This document shows positions 12,844-26,960 of a stretch of DNA of 64,000 bases, piece by piece. The stretch is from Voacanga thouarsii. Its lineage: Eukaryota; Streptophyta; Magnoliopsida; Gentianales; Apocynaceae. A program made the translations under genes and the position numbers. The stretch covers positions 930,001 through 994,000 of the forward strand of contig JANUWF010002353.1 in NCBI GenBank assembly GCA_026120185.1. Reading direction: 5' to 3'. The notes beneath the pieces were generated by a model, which did no database searches, was not told where the DNA came from, and was given only the letters and a program-made list of their open reading frames with translations. Within the stretch, counting starts at the first letter, position 1. Each line of letters starts with the position of its first letter.

Positions 12844-15765
12844 TGCCGCTAACAGCCTGTCTTGGAGGTTGAGATTAGGCCTCAGATGCTTAAAAAGTGG
12901 AACTTTGGTTGAATTTACACCAACAGAAGCAGCTTCAGTTGGTTCTTGAACTTGAATGCCGGGAAACCAGGTTAAAAAAAGAGCAACACAAGAGCTCGCT
13001 GTCGTCAATGGATGTTGCTACAATATCCCTTTAGGGGTAGAGAAACGAGAGAGAGTGAATGGAGAAGGAAGTGCAGCGTGAGGGACGCGTGGGCTGAGAG
13101 GAAGCAGTAGGCTTCTCTAAACCATGGGGCATATAAGAGGAGGAGAGATTTGAAATTGTAGAACTCAGAATATGGTATAATGTACTACTATAATGTATTT
13201 GCAGAGGGAGAGAGGGTCGGGGGGTTGGGGAAGGGTTGGAGTGGGAGGCGATGACTGGGAAGATAGTACAAAAGAGAAACAACACATTCAATTACAGCTT
13301 GCAAAGGCCTCACACCGAAATTGTAAATAATAGTAATAACTAATGGAGAACACTAGAGTGAGAAAGAGATGTAGAGAGAGAAAGAAAGAAAGAATATGGC
13401 AACAGCTCAACACGTCTTTGATTTTGATTCCAGACTCGAAAGTGAGTGTGGAAAATCAAAACCAAAAACACAAAATAGACAGCACGTTCTGGGTCAATAT
13501 CGCCACCAAGATGGCCACCTTCCTCTCTTGCCACAGCTCGACGACCCTTTTCACTTTCGCAAACAAAAATCACCGGAAAATTGCTACTTTTCTAAAAGCA
13601 ACGGGAACATTTTCAAGGGATTTTAAAGGGCCCCAATCAGGGCATATGTAAAAGAAAAGAAAAAAAAAACAGGATCACTAAAGACACAAAAAAAGACTCC
13701 TCCGACAACAACTTGTGGGCAAATTGGTTTTCTTGATATTTTTTTTCTTTTCTCCACCAACTACCTCTTTCTCAATCTAATAAACATAAAAGCAAAAGCA
13801 ACAACAACATTTATATTTCTAACAACGAAAGCCCTAGAACTTCACAACAGAGAATCCTATATGGGAGATGCTAGTATAATATTTTGACCTAGGAAACATC
13901 TGACACAGGTAAAAAATACAGAATGAAAGATGCATGGAATGGAAACACGGGATTGACTGGGTTAAGGTAAGAAAGGGCTGTTTAAGCAGAGATTGAAGCT
14001 TCAATCTCCCCTTGTTTCCTTTCTGGGCTTGATCTTTCCCGTGTGAATTCAATATAGGGAATCATGATCAAATCCCTCCCCTCAAAACGACTGTTTGATT
14101 TTCTCTGGATTAAAAAAAAAAAACGGTAAAAGAAAGTTTGAAGGAGACAACCATTATGATCTAACAACCCTTTGAAGTAGATGAGCATGCAATTTTGTTT
14201 TTACAAGCTTTTTTAAAAATAATATAATTTTTTGAAAAATCATTTTAGAATAAATCTTGACCGTTGATGAGGACCAATTCTACCAACTAAATTTTAGAAC
14301 CAAAATGACAAATTTTGTGTCTAATAATAAGGGTGAAATATTAAAAATACTACGGTCATATTTGTATCACAGATAATGTAAAACTAAATTTAATTAGATT
14401 ATAACGTCTCATTTAATAATCAACAAATCAAAACTTGACACTTCACATACTTATTATAGTTTTTTGGAATTTTTCTCATCTGCTCATTTTGTGCTTAAAA
14501 TGGAGAAAAATGAAAAGCCTACGCCGGATAGAGCTGTTTTTATGCATGAAAAAATGTCATCTCCAATTGGGTATGAAAGAATTTGTTTAAAAAGGGTTTG
14601 CCAAATGGCTGGACAAATGGAATTTAATGACTTGCTTTGATAAATGCTGTTTTTGTGGTTAAAAAAGCATTCTTTGGATTTTTTCCCAAAATTCCAAAAT
14701 GCAATAATTCTTTCAAATATATGATGAAAATAGAAGCCTGCCCGGGGCTGGCCAAACGGAGTGCTAAAAGCTCCATTTTCTTCTCTAATGCAAGAAAGTT
14801 TTGCTTTTTCTTTTTTTTTTTTTGGGAGCAGGGTGGTGTAACTAGTGTTGGGTAAGGGAGCTTCTTCCTTTTTTTTTTTTTTTTCCCTGGGGTTTCGAGT
14901 CAAATCTCCACGAGCCTAAAGGGCCGCTAGATAAATTCCTCTAGAATATCTGAGAATTAAACCAAAATCACATCTCTTTGAAATTATCAGCCTTTGTTAG
15001 TCGCCTCAAGTCTAGCACAGGGAGCTTTTTTTTTGTTATACTAGATTGGAAACTATTGCTCCATGTGGAAATGAGCAAAAAATTTACATAAAATAAAGTT
15101 GACTTCATAATTAAATTGAAAAATGTGGTTCTATAGTTTTTTGGTAAGTAGAAGATTGGAGTGGTTTTAGTGATAAAAACTCCATAAACTGACATTTGTT
15201 TGTTATTGGTGACTTCATATGAGTTGTATAATCTAGACTCAACTATAGTGGACTATCTAATGATTAATTTTATAGGTAAAACAAATATTCGTATATGGCT
15301 TGTAGAAACTTTGGCATCTGTGATGAGAATTCCCTAAAAAAAATGTAAAATATTTTTGGTCTTCTTGCAAAGTAATGAGGAAATGTTATTTAGTTTTAAA
15401 TTCAACAGCAAATTTTACTTATTTTAGGATTAGAATGAGAAGGCAGTCAAATTGATCTCTATTTCTAGATGCAGTAAATGTAGTTTCAAATTCATTATTA
15501 TTTCTATTGTCTCATAAAAATTAACAGTACTTGATTTGATAAAAAATTTATGTAAATGTTAAAGTTATAATATAATATGCAAAATATGTTATTAGTAATA
15601 GATTAAAAATTATTGCATAAATTATAAATTCGTAAATTATACGCATTGAGGAGTTTTATTTTATAATTTTTATTGTATAAAATTTAATTTTTCAATATAT
15701 GTGGTCCACGTGAAAATCGTGAATCGAGTTCATGTTAGAATTTTTAGTAATAGAATGCTTTTATT

Positions 15766-16432
15766 TAATGATGGTAATTTTTCCGCTTAAATTGAGGACT
15801 CAATCCGGTCCGATTAAGTTGGGGATTTTTCAATTTAAGCGGAGACAGAGCCGGAGGCGGGCTTCATTCCTCGGCCCGCCATGTGGGAGCGGGGCGGGGC
15901 GAGGCGAGGCTGGGGCTTGTATGATCCATACCTCCGGCCCGATCCGTCCGTCCCGTTCCACATATATTATATATTATATATATTATATTATATGTATATA
16001 TAAGTAAATTATATATATATATATATATATATATACATACATATAGATGTCAATTATATATGATTATATATGTATATAAAATAAAATAAAAAGAAGAAGA
16101 AAAGAAAAAAATTATAAATTATCAATTTTACTCTAATTAATTTAGTGATATAATAAATATGTGAACCATTAGAAGTCATTACAAAAATTTTTGAAATGAT
16201 TAAAATATTTTGAATAAAAATATATTAAAAGTAAAAAATATTTATAAATATTTTCAGATTCAAACGGCCCACGCTTTCTCGCTTTATCTGCTAGATCGGA
16301 CCAGGGATTATTTTATTCCCGCCGAACCAAAGCCAAGAACAAATCGAGAATAAAAAAATGCAGGATATGCAGGAGTCAAAATTTCTAATTCTCAACTTGG
16401 TCCGGCCTAATCCGATCCTATTACCATCCCTA
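15766..16432. mobile_element. Probable hAT-type MITE
   Basis: The ends are inverted: TAATGATGGTAAT on the left and, read inward on the other strand, TAGGGATGGTAAT on the right (11 of 13 match). The bases just outside are CTTTTATT and CTCTTACG, a decayed 8-bp duplication (5 of 8). GC-rich subterminal blocks (CCGGTCCGATT on the left, TCCGGCCTAATCCGATCC on the right) enclose an AT-rich middle that includes an AT microsatellite. No coding capacity. The 8-bp duplication and the GATGGTAAT end point to hAT. Confidence 0.6.
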
Positions 16433-18014
16433 CTCTTACGTTGAGGTGCTGTACAGAAAGTAAATATTAAAATGTGTAATACATGGTCAGGTGGTGTTTT
16501 ATATAAAATTAAATATTAAAAAATTGTATTTATTTTTTTATAAAGAAAAATTTCAAAAGCGTTGCCATTCAAAACGGGTTATTATGCAGGCTTTGAAGAA
16601 CGTAAGCGTGTGGACCGTGGGTGACACGCTCGAGACATTTTCGTCCCGAACAATGATTAGATATATAGTGAATGGTCGAGAATAGCCTCGGCGCTCTTAG
16701 CGGGCACCGACACTTTGTAGTGGAGACTGGGCACGAATTGGCATGTCTAAAATCGGGAAATCAAGAATGTCATTTTCCGAGAAAAGACCCATTAGGATAA
16801 GGTAAAAAGTATAGAGCTTTAACCATCAGTCACCGCAACTCCACAACCATTCAAAGCTAGGAATTTATCTATCATTATTTCCTGATTTTTTCCTTTAAAT
16901 TAATTTTATTTTTTAAAAAATATACCCATAAATATTTACTCATTTAATCTTAACAAAATTAACTTATTTATTATTTTTATTATTGTAAAACATTAACACT
17001 TTTCTTTAAAAAACTTTTAAGGTTTAAGTAGGAAGGATTAAATTGATTTGAGTTGAATTTTATAAAAAATTATTAAATATATAGTATTAGATAGATCCAA
17101 AGAAAAAAATATAATAAATTGTGAGTAGATCACAATTATCAAAAAATAAAAAATAATAATATATTTAAATTAAAATAAAACTTTAATTTGAAATAAAAAT
17201 AGAAAATTTTTACTTAAATATAATATTAACATATTATATATTATAAAATAATTAATATTTATCGTATATTATTTTTATATATTTAAATTTAATATAAAAA
17301 TTTTAAAATTTATATATTTTTTATTTTTATTATATTATTTATTTTTTATAAAATATCGTATTAAATGAATCGTCGGCAATTTAATAACAACGGATAGAAT
17401 ACTTATTATTAAGAAAGCATATCTTTGGAAGTCTCCACAGGTGAAGTTGTGGCAGACAATTTGGAAAGTACAAATGCCCCAACACATTTGGCTCATTTTT
17501 GCAATTTGTCAAAAGGCTTTGGGAAGAGATAGAGAGCCATCTCAACATCAGCCGTTTACCAATTTGGTTTGATTAGGGCCATATATTTGCCCTACCACCA
17601 GGTGAATATATTTTAGAACAAAAATGCCAACAAGTTTGTTTCTTTTAGCTAAATGCCTTTGTCAATTTTAATGTGGGATTCTTTATGACTCCACATTTGG
17701 TCACGTCCCTAAGTGCACCAAATTTTTGCACAATTCATTTATAGATTGGATGACACAAAGAGCTTTTTCTATCTTAATTATAATTAATTTTTCATTAACT
17801 ACTAAAAGATTACGTCCTCATTGAAAGTTAGACACTTTGTCTAACTCAGTGGTATAATCGCTAAGAGACAAAGATTTTAAAAATATGCCATCAAGATTCT
17901 GTCGTCATATTATGTTTAGATATGTTTTTTTATATATAAATAAATATAGAATTATTTGAGTTAACAACCACAAATTTGAATTCCTTCCCACTCGATTGTC
18001 TTTTATATTACTGT

Positions 18015-18505
18015 TTTTTAGATCGGATCGTACCGATCAGTTAGACCGCGAATCGGTCTCCTAATCGGTTCGGTCCTCTCATTCGAATCGAAATTCTAAA
18101 AAATCGTTCTATTTTGTGTAAATCAGTTTGGACCGATCAGTCTAATCGATAAATCGATGAACCGATCAATCCAATCGAATGGAACCGTTCTTTCTCTTTT
18201 TTTTTTGGACTAAATAAGATAATATATTCATAAAAAATAAATAAGTGATACAAATGAACTAAATAATCTATAGTAATAGATAAAATATTATATTTTTCTT
18301 CTAATTTCGTTATTTATGCATTTATAAACTTGAATTATATTATATTATTGATCAATTTTTTTAAAATAATTATATTTTTAATTTTTAGATTATAATATTA
18401 CGATTCAATTACGATTTAAATACAATTGGACTATTAAAGTGTTGAATCATTAAATTTTTCAGTTCGATATCCAATCTGATTCTGAAAAATTGCTCTTAGT
18501 TGAGG
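18015..18505. mobile_element. Decayed inverted-repeat element
   Basis: The left end has several GATCGG/GACCGATC-type blocks after TTTTTAGATCGGATCG. The right end contains TCGATATCCAATCTGATTCT followed by GAAAAATTG. Read in reverse complement, the right end resembles the left loosely. The middle is AT-rich without coding potential. I see no clear target duplication, so boundaries are approximate. Confidence 0.35.
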
Positions 18506-20372
18506 TTAAGTCAAAATCGTTCAAATAAGACACATCTCGAATTTATTTAATATGTCAGTAGCGTGAGATCGATTAACAAACTCAAAATAATCGGATCAAA
18601 CCTATACATCTAATTATAAAAAATAAATAAATACAAATATTCGTGCACACGCACACACGCACAATAAAGAGGTTAATGAAGAGGGTTGTGCTTATCACGT
18701 GAACTGAGAATCCACAGTAAATTACAATACTACAAAGAACAAACTAAAGAGATGAGACTAACCGTTTGAGAAATTCAAATTTTTGGAAGAATCCTCCATC
18801 TGCCAGTTCCTAGTCACTAGTAGAAACAAACAGCAGGCTCACCGTGGCTCTTCGGGATAGGGAAATTTTTGGGTGGACTCGATCTACCGTAAACTAACGT
18901 ATTAACGTTTTACCTATTTTTAAAAGTATATACTTTTTAATACATATTATACAACACTTGATATGGTAGTCCACGATAAACTAAGTTCACCCAAATATTC
19001 TCGGGATAAAATAAATACTCTCTCCCTGCACCCCATTTAAAATAAATTGCCCTAAAGTTGTCTAGTGATATTAAGATAATTGTTAAATATTTAATTTGTA
19101 ATTTTTTCAGTTTATATTTTGTAACTGAATGCGTCATCTACTTTTTTTTTTTTTAATTAAGAAGTAGTATTTATCTTCTTCGAGTTAGTTATTTGACAGT
19201 TTATTCATCATTACTTGAACAGATAAGAACAATGAACTATTGTGAGGCAATTTCAAAAAACAAAATGTTAAAAACGGTTAAAAAGTCAGGGGGAAAAAAG
19301 ATAGGAAATAATATCATAAATTTTAAAAAAAAAATTATAGAAAGAAAAATTCTTTTAATGTAAATGAGGAAATTTCAAAAATTATGAACGCGTCATAGAC
19401 TCAATTCTTCGCCGGAGATTATGGAATTCTTTATACATTGTTCAATATGAAATTTTTTATATGTCATTTGACTGTTAGATTATTATTTATACAGATAAAA
19501 CAAATAAATTGTGATATCCAATAAATTCACAAAAATGAGATGGTGGATTGAGATTCTACTCCGTTTTTCTTCTGATGTATTTGAATGGTAAAATAGTTTG
19601 AAGCCTAAAGGAAAAGTTCAATAAAGCAATTGTAAGTTTTGTTATATGTTTCGGAATGTTGGATAGTTAAAAATTGTCATATTCATAAAATGAATGTAAT
19701 TGAGTCGTGTATGTTACGTTATATGTGTGAGCATACTAGAAAGGATATAATAAGAAATAAACTATTTGGGAAAAAATGGGAGTGATATATATTAAGGACA
19801 AAATGAGAGAAAATCGTTTGTATTGATTTGAACAAATACAAAGAAGACATAAGAAGCAGGCTTAAAACGATAAGGAAGGAAGGGATTAAAAGACATATAT
19901 CTTTATTAAATTTGGATGAAAGTATGACGATAAATAAAAAGGAATAAAATGTGAAAATTTATATGAATGACGACACGTAACTTTGTATTTATTTTTGTAG
20001 TCGATCATAACTTTTTTAGGATTAAAGCTTAGCTTTTGTTTGTTTATTTATTTGTTGTTATTCGAATAGAGATTATTTTTAAATAAATTTATTTAAATAT
20101 AATAAAAAATATTAAATATGTAAAATAAAAAAAATTAAGTGAAGAAAAAAAAACGTTACGTGAGTATATCATAATTTTAAAAAAATAAAAAATAATTTAA
20201 AATTAAGATTAAAAATTCATCAACTTACGCGTCGTTATCTGAAAAATGAATGGCAGAGACATGTAATTTAGGGGAAAACCGGACGGTGCCTGGAATCCTC
20301 GGAGCGGGCCGCCGATGGACAGTCGGTAGCTCTGTCGCTCATTCTTTAACAACGGGAAAAGCTGAGGACGGG

Positions 20373-20570
20373 GATGCAACGTGGATGACGCACGTGGAAG
20401 ACTAGGTTTGAATCACCCAAGGGCGAAGATCTTGACACGTGGATCATCTTTGGCACTCCAACTCTGTACGACACTTGTGCACATTTAAGCTGTCCACCAC
20501 CGCACCGGGCCACCGGCGGAACTTTGCCCCACCCATTATCGCGCAATCTCCGCTGTTCTTTACGTCATCC
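20373..20570. promoter_or_regulatory. Cluster of ACGT-core motifs in a GC-richer island
   Basis: Within about 200 bp there are AACGTGG (about 20378), GCACGTGG (about 20390), ACACGTGG (20435-20442) and TACGTCA (about 20561). The surrounding 300 bp is clearly richer in GC than the neighbouring DNA. ACGT-core motifs with CACGTG are known G-box/ABRE sites for bZIP and bHLH proteins. No gene starts nearby on either strand, so a regulatory role is inference only. Confidence 0.3.
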
Positions 20571-22314
20571 CTTCCACAAATTCATTTTTCTGTCCCTTCT
20601 TAGCTTTTAGTACTTACTACTTAGTAGTTTATTTTGGGAAAATTTTTCGATAAAAAATTTATAAATTTAAGATTTATGATGTCATGTTTTTACGTGAGAA
20701 TTTTTGTTTATTTTCTTTAATTATGAAATTTTAAATTATTTAAAAGTATTTGGTTTGAGAAAAATTTTTAATTAAAAAAAAAGAAAAATAAAGATCTAAA
20801 TTATGACGGAAAGAATAATACTATATTCTTTGCGTGCCTTGAGATTGGGTGCTTAGGGATATAAATAAATAATTGGCAGGTACCAAAGTGCACATGCTTT
20901 AGGGAAAAAATGGTAACCTGGTTTCCAAGAAATGAAAATGCCTTTTGGACCGGTGAGGTATATGGTAGTTATTTATTCCGTTTTAAAAAGAATGTTAATT
21001 TAATAAATAACTCACATATTAAAGAATTGTTAAAATTTATTATTATTATATAATTTTAATAAAAAATAAATATTATATTATTGAATAAAAATAAATTTTC
21101 ATTAATTAAATTAAGAAACTATACAGATTTAATGAGTAGTTGAATGAGGAGTAAATTAAAAATATACGTGATAAATGCATTCTTAATTTATAAAATTAAT
21201 AAGTATTTTAGTATAATAAAAATAAAATCTTTTGACATCTTTTTTAAGACGGAGGGAATATTTAATTATTATGGTATAAAGATCCTTAGTGCTAAATGTG
21301 AAATTGGATTTTGATCAAATTGACTTTGATATCATCAGATACGAAATAAAAATTTTAAATTATATAAAAAGATATTTTTAAAAAAATTGAAAAATTTAAA
21401 AAAAGAGAAAAGTAAAAATTTTTAAAGTTTTTTAAAAAAACGTGTAATTTAACTAAAATAAAATAAAATGTTTTTTAAAATTTTGGAGGGTAGTCTGCCC
21501 CATCTCTCCGTTTTGTCTCAAAGTCTATTTTTGTCTAAAATATTAATTATATCTATTGAAAATATAAACTTGAAATGGTTGTAATATATATTATGAAAAT
21601 AATCAAAGTACAAGTTTAAACTATCTAAAATGCACTTATTAGAAGGATTTTATCTTACGCTTTCAACTAAAAAAGGGTTAGTCTAGAGTCAATTTATCGT
21701 GCAATATTTTTGGTTAAAATAAAATAAATTTGAGATAATAATTTAATTAATACAAATTTCTTTTCTTTTATAAAAGTGTTGGTTGATTATATGAGTTTGA
21801 CAGATACTTTTATTCCCTTTTATTTCTTTTTTTAAAGTGATGATAATAAGAAATACTATCACTTTTCTATTTTTCTATTTCAACACGATATATTTGAATT
21901 GAGACTTAACGTAATTTAAAATTTTAATTTAATTGAAAATAATTTTTATTTTTAAAAATTGTTATTTATTTAAAGTATATTATATATTTTTTTTAACTCT
22001 CACACATTTTATAAATCTTTTTAATTTAAACAAAATTTTCTTTTAAAAAAAATTTACTGTCCCGAAAGAGTACTAAAAGTCTCGTAACTTGTTTGCAGGC
22101 CAAGGAAGCAGTGGTTTTGCTAACGCTGAGGGAAAGAGTCCAAGAAACGTTTTCAAAGAATGATGGATGACAGCTTTCCCAAACCCGTAGCTTCCTCATA
22201 GAAGCGGAGAGAATTGCAGAAGTTTCCGCTCCCCATACCCTATGCTACACTACATCACATTTGAACAAAGTTGACATGAAAGAGAAGAAAGAAATCAAAG
22301 AGAGGGAAGGGATT

Positions 22315-22338
22315 GGGTTGGGGGAGGGGGTGGGGGGG
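22315..22338 (+). repeat. G-run cluster with quadruplex potential
   Basis: Four runs of three or more G separated by one or two bases (GGGTTGGGGGAGGGGGTGGG), preceded by a purine-rich stretch. There is no gene adjacent. Confidence 0.6.
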
Positions 22339-25300
22339 AATGGAGCAGGGGTCCAATATAAAGAAGTAGGGCCAATCTCTTCCTCCAAAGATTTAGCTTT
22401 TTATAATCAAAATGTGTTAGGTGCAAATTAAGGACATTGGTCCTAATTGATTATGGCATTCAAAAGCTTCATGATCATGGGAATACAACTGGAGGGTCAA
22501 TTATATATTGCAGATTATTGAACTAATTGGTATACTTCTTTGATTATTTGGCTAAAAAGGTTTATTAGTAGTATCTTTTTTGTCACCTCCTTATAATGGG
22601 GCCTTAACACCTTTTTTTGTGTCTCTAATCATTAGAGGTTAAGAGAGGAATATATACTTTTAACTATGTTTTTGTCTATATATATAGTATGCCTCAAGGT
22701 TAGATCGGTTGGATTTAAGTGATGTGCACGCAAAATATTTAGGTTAATAATGTGAGATCATTAATTTTATACACCAGTTTAGGAATTTAGAAAATTTATT
22801 TGTAATTATAATTTATGATAATTTCTTTAGTTTTTAACGTTTAATAAATTACAAGATTTATTATTTAAACTCTGTTCGTAATTTATTATTACTATATCTC
22901 GAGTTATAATAAGTAGAACTAAAATATTAATCTCATCGGGGCAGCTGCCTATCCTTGGTCGAGAGAATTTGAAGACTTTGCTTCCTTTTATTTTAATATT
23001 TCAAGAAACCAACAAAGCATCCATGAGCTAAAAATTAAGCTTAATTATTGAACCACCAGTCTAACTCCAAGAATGCTCTTAAAATGGCCTCTAAAGATTA
23101 TTGAAAATGCAATCGCTGAATATTTCTCTTATATTTTTATCAAACGTATGAATAAAAATATAAATTAAACTCAAAACTTATCGTTTAGTTTTTAATTATG
23201 TAAATTAATTCTAATAATTATGTTTAATTACACATAAAGCGAAGTTCATATCAAATGTATAAAGTAGTATGCAAAAGCATCTACAATCAGGATACATAAA
23301 ATGCTTAATGTGAGCATGATTATGACCAATGACCAAGTAATTTGAATGAGATCGATTCAAAAAACAAATGTTTGAACACTGTCGGTGACACTGCCCTCTC
23401 CTTATTCTATTGCAAGGCAACCGTGCATTTATCTTTTGGTAGGTAGTGCAGTGTCTGCTCTCTTGCTTCTCCTCTTCATTCTTTCTTTTTGGTCCGGTGG
23501 TTTGGGTTTTGGACGAATGGATGTCTTATATTCATATGGCAAGTCATGTCAATTTCTTTTGGTTTTTACCAATAAAATGAAACCCTACATATAAACAGGC
23601 CAAAATGTGGATATTTGAAAGAATCCCGAGTTCAAGTTGTATGGTTTTATATCTTGAGTTCTAGTTTTCACTTTGTAAAACTCCTTTTACCAATCGATAA
23701 TTAAAGGATCTGCCGACAAATCGATTTGATCTTCTGGGGTTCATTTGTTGATTTAAATCTGCTTTTTGGTTCATGTGGCTGATATTGTCTTCGTTTCCTA
23801 CAACACTTTCCATCATCTTTCTCTCTCAGTGTTGGCCAATGAACTCCATTGGTATTGAGCATCAAAAAAGAGTTCAACTATAATATTAAAAACTTTATTC
23901 ATTGAATCAACAATATCTCAGCGTTGAATGATCACCTTTCAAAGGCCTCGAATAGGGTCTATCTCGAATTGCTATATTACTAAGTTTGGTATGAATGCAA
24001 TAGAGTATTGTACAGTTAGAAGTAGAAAATGGTAAGTAAAGACGTGCATTTGGGTGGGAAGCCAGTAAGAAGAAGAGGAAGAAGAAGAAAGGATTATGTT
24101 GAGCATAATTACGTTCATACGTAAAGATTTCAAGATTCAGACGTCAGGGTGCAGTGGATTGACTTGACCAGAAGCAGCCAAAAATGGTCTCAGCTAACGA
24201 CCTTCAACAGCAATTGGCAACTATGACTATTCGTCTCCTCCTCCTGGTCCTGACCATGATTTTTAATGAGTCAAAAGGAAACCATCAAAATAAAATGGCC
24301 TGAAAGATTCCCCTGCAAAATTCTCTTCATCAAAAGATACTAACAGTATATGCTTTAGGGGGACTTTGGATTCCCTCTTCATCCTCTTCTTCTTGTTCTT
24401 CTTCTCTTGCCGTTGAGTTCATGAACTATGCCCCATGTTCACCGACAGAAGAATGGAGAACCAAGAAGGTTTGAAATGCATTTCTAATGTAATAAATACC
24501 TATAACTTCACCTGTTAAGTGGTCATATATACGCAAGGTTTATTATAAAATGTGTTAACATATATTAATTTGTGTAAATATTTAAGTATATGACATATTT
24601 TAATATAATATTAAAAAATTTAAAAATTTTTAAATATTAAATTTACAATAAGTTGTCATTTAGTGGCTTATAAATCATAGGATCAAATCGTAAAAATAGT
24701 TTCTTTGCAAAAAAGAAAAAAAAAAGGAATGTTTACGTATTGCATTATGCAATTCTATTCTCCTATTCCTGTGAAGCGAAAAGTGTTTATACACTAAGAT
24801 TTGTCTTTTTTTTTTGTTCTTAAAACTTACGCAGCTTAACACATGTATCTCGTTAATTCATAACATGCGAGATTCTCAATCTTGAATTAATTTTATCATA
24901 TTAATATTCTATCAATCCAATGATGAGTATTATAGTTAAAATGTCAACTATCCTTGCTGTATTTAAATCCTAGGTTAGGTTTAGATCCTTCTTTTTTAAA
25001 TCGAGCCATTTTTAAGTCAAAAACTGGGGACGATCTTTCACTTGATTGAAACTAATACGCTTGAAACTCTCTGTCTCTGAAGACACACGGGACATCATCA
25101 AACAATCTAGACTTTTGAAATCTGGATGGATGACCCAGCTGCCGAAGAAAAAGAAAGCACGACTCCATCTCTTTTTCTCAGCATTTAACATGGATCAGGT
25201 GAAACATCGCGTGCACTATTGGTAAAAAGATAGCTGTAGGATGCAAGGTTGATGTGATGAAACAGGGGGCTCATTCAACTCGTTTTTTATTTTACTTTTT

Positions 25301-26960
25301 TATATTAGTCTTGAGGCATTAAATTTTGTATTTCAACTTTTTGGTGAAAATGTGAAGTTGTCTACCCCAATAATGGCAAAAATACAACTGTCCAGAGTAA
25401 AGAATTTTTCAAGATACCATCCTGAAATTTGTAGCAAGTATTCTTCTCCATCAAGGGCTTTAATTTTCACCTGGATAGTTTTCCAAGAAATAAGTACAGA
25501 TCTCAAAGTAGAACGCAACTGTAGGTCCTTCTTGGGTTTTTTTTTCTTTTTTTTTTTTGGTTTTAGAACAGGAGGAGGGGATGGGGAAAGCCAAGGAGAG
25601 AGAAGGAAATAAGAGAAAATATGAGACGGAATATGATATTGTGTTTGAAACTTAATTCTTTAACAATAACTGTTTACTACTAAAATAAATTATTACCGAC
25701 AAATTTTACTTGGATTTTAAACAAAAAGCAATTTGTAGGGTAGTAGATTAATTTTAATGCCAAATAGATCATGATCTCCAACTTTCTGAAGATTAGTTCA
25801 GTTCTGAATTCAGTTATGGACGGAGAGCATACAATCAATGCTTGTTAGATGATTCACACTACTGGGTGCTGGAGATTTGAACTGGACATATCAAAGTAAC
25901 AGATACATGCGTACAGAGTTGGCAGAGTCAGGATGCCAAAATTAGGCATACCATCATTTGGTAGGGAAAATTGCCCGAACAGAAAAATCTTCAGACGATC
26001 AACTTTGTCTGTTGTAAGAAGAGGATTTGTCAATAAACTCAAGGATAATGAGAAAATAAAGCGGGGAAAAGAACAGAATGGTCCTAATTGGAACCTATTC
26101 GTATGCAGAGCAATAGTTTAACAAGCCCAGCCTAGCATTTGTCTGAATTGCATGAAAGCCAACCCAAGGCCACCCCGTGCAAAAATGAGAAATGTCAGAA
26201 CTCAGAATGTCATGCAATGCAATACATTACATGGTTGGTAAATGAAGACCGAAAGCTGTCAGGATTGAAACACCTTTGGCACACACATCGATATCCCATC
26301 ATAGTTCAGTATCAACACCTTGAAGCTAAAATTTAGAGAAGTACATAAAAAGAGCCCTGCAAGATCTCAGATTATAGACCTGGCTGTCTTACTGTCCAGA
26401 AGAAAAGAATAATGCATCCATGCCGCGAAGATGGTAACCAAAGTAAATGGCAGTACCAAGAAAATTTTGACCGAGTAAATTTTGTTTATGCAACAAAATG
26501 TAATCTGCAATTAATACATTACCATCCTAGCATTTCACAGAGTTTCCTAATAGGTAATTCAGAGTTGACTATTCACCACCTGGTATTTGCATTGCAATTA
26601 GATTATAATTCAAGGTATACTCTCCTTTACAGATCAAGCACTGAAATACAGTAAAGAAATTACAAAATTATATGTAAGTCACTCTCGCCTCATCCCCTCA
26701 ATCCCTCACATAAATAACATTGGAGCTTCTACAGTGATGACTAGACATAAATGTAGAATGTCCAAAGCTACCGATTTCTCCTTGGAGTTTTGACGTCCTC
26801 AAAACGTGAATGCCAACTTGAATTTAATCAGATTTGGATTACTGTATGCATGTGGCACCGTTAGGACCAGGAAAATTGTTCGACATACCTGAGTGTTTCT
26901 TCCTGAAACATCAGCATGTCATCATCATGACAAGACCTCCAAATCGTTTCATATTTCAAA

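Larger units (their letters stand above)
13300..26960. other. Long gene-free AT-rich interval
   Basis: About 13.7 kb lies between the CSLC12-like start and the last exon of the AVT6-like gene. I find no coding region with family motifs or a plausible exon chain. What I see is AT-rich DNA, poly-A/T tracts, two inverted-repeat elements (15766-16432 and about 18015-18505), a GC-richer island at about 20270-20580 and a G-run cluster at about 22315. The right end, from about 26400, is probably the 3' UTR of the AVT6-like gene. Confidence 0.6.

Noticed and set aside
12844..13008. 55-codon N-terminal extension of CSLC12
   Set aside because: The frame stays open upstream, but its first codon at 13008 is TTG and there is no ATG before 12843. 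The protein from 12843 has the normal family N-terminus.
13343..13651. Open frames upstream of CSLC12 on both strands
   Set aside because: They overlap each other in a purine/pyrimidine-biased stretch, with no motifs or splice support. They are probably promoter or leader DNA.
17823..17900. Possible tRNA or SINE (GTCTAACTCAGTGGTATAAT resembles an A box)
   Set aside because: No convincing B box, no cloverleaf and no clear poly-A end or duplication, so I did not annotate it.
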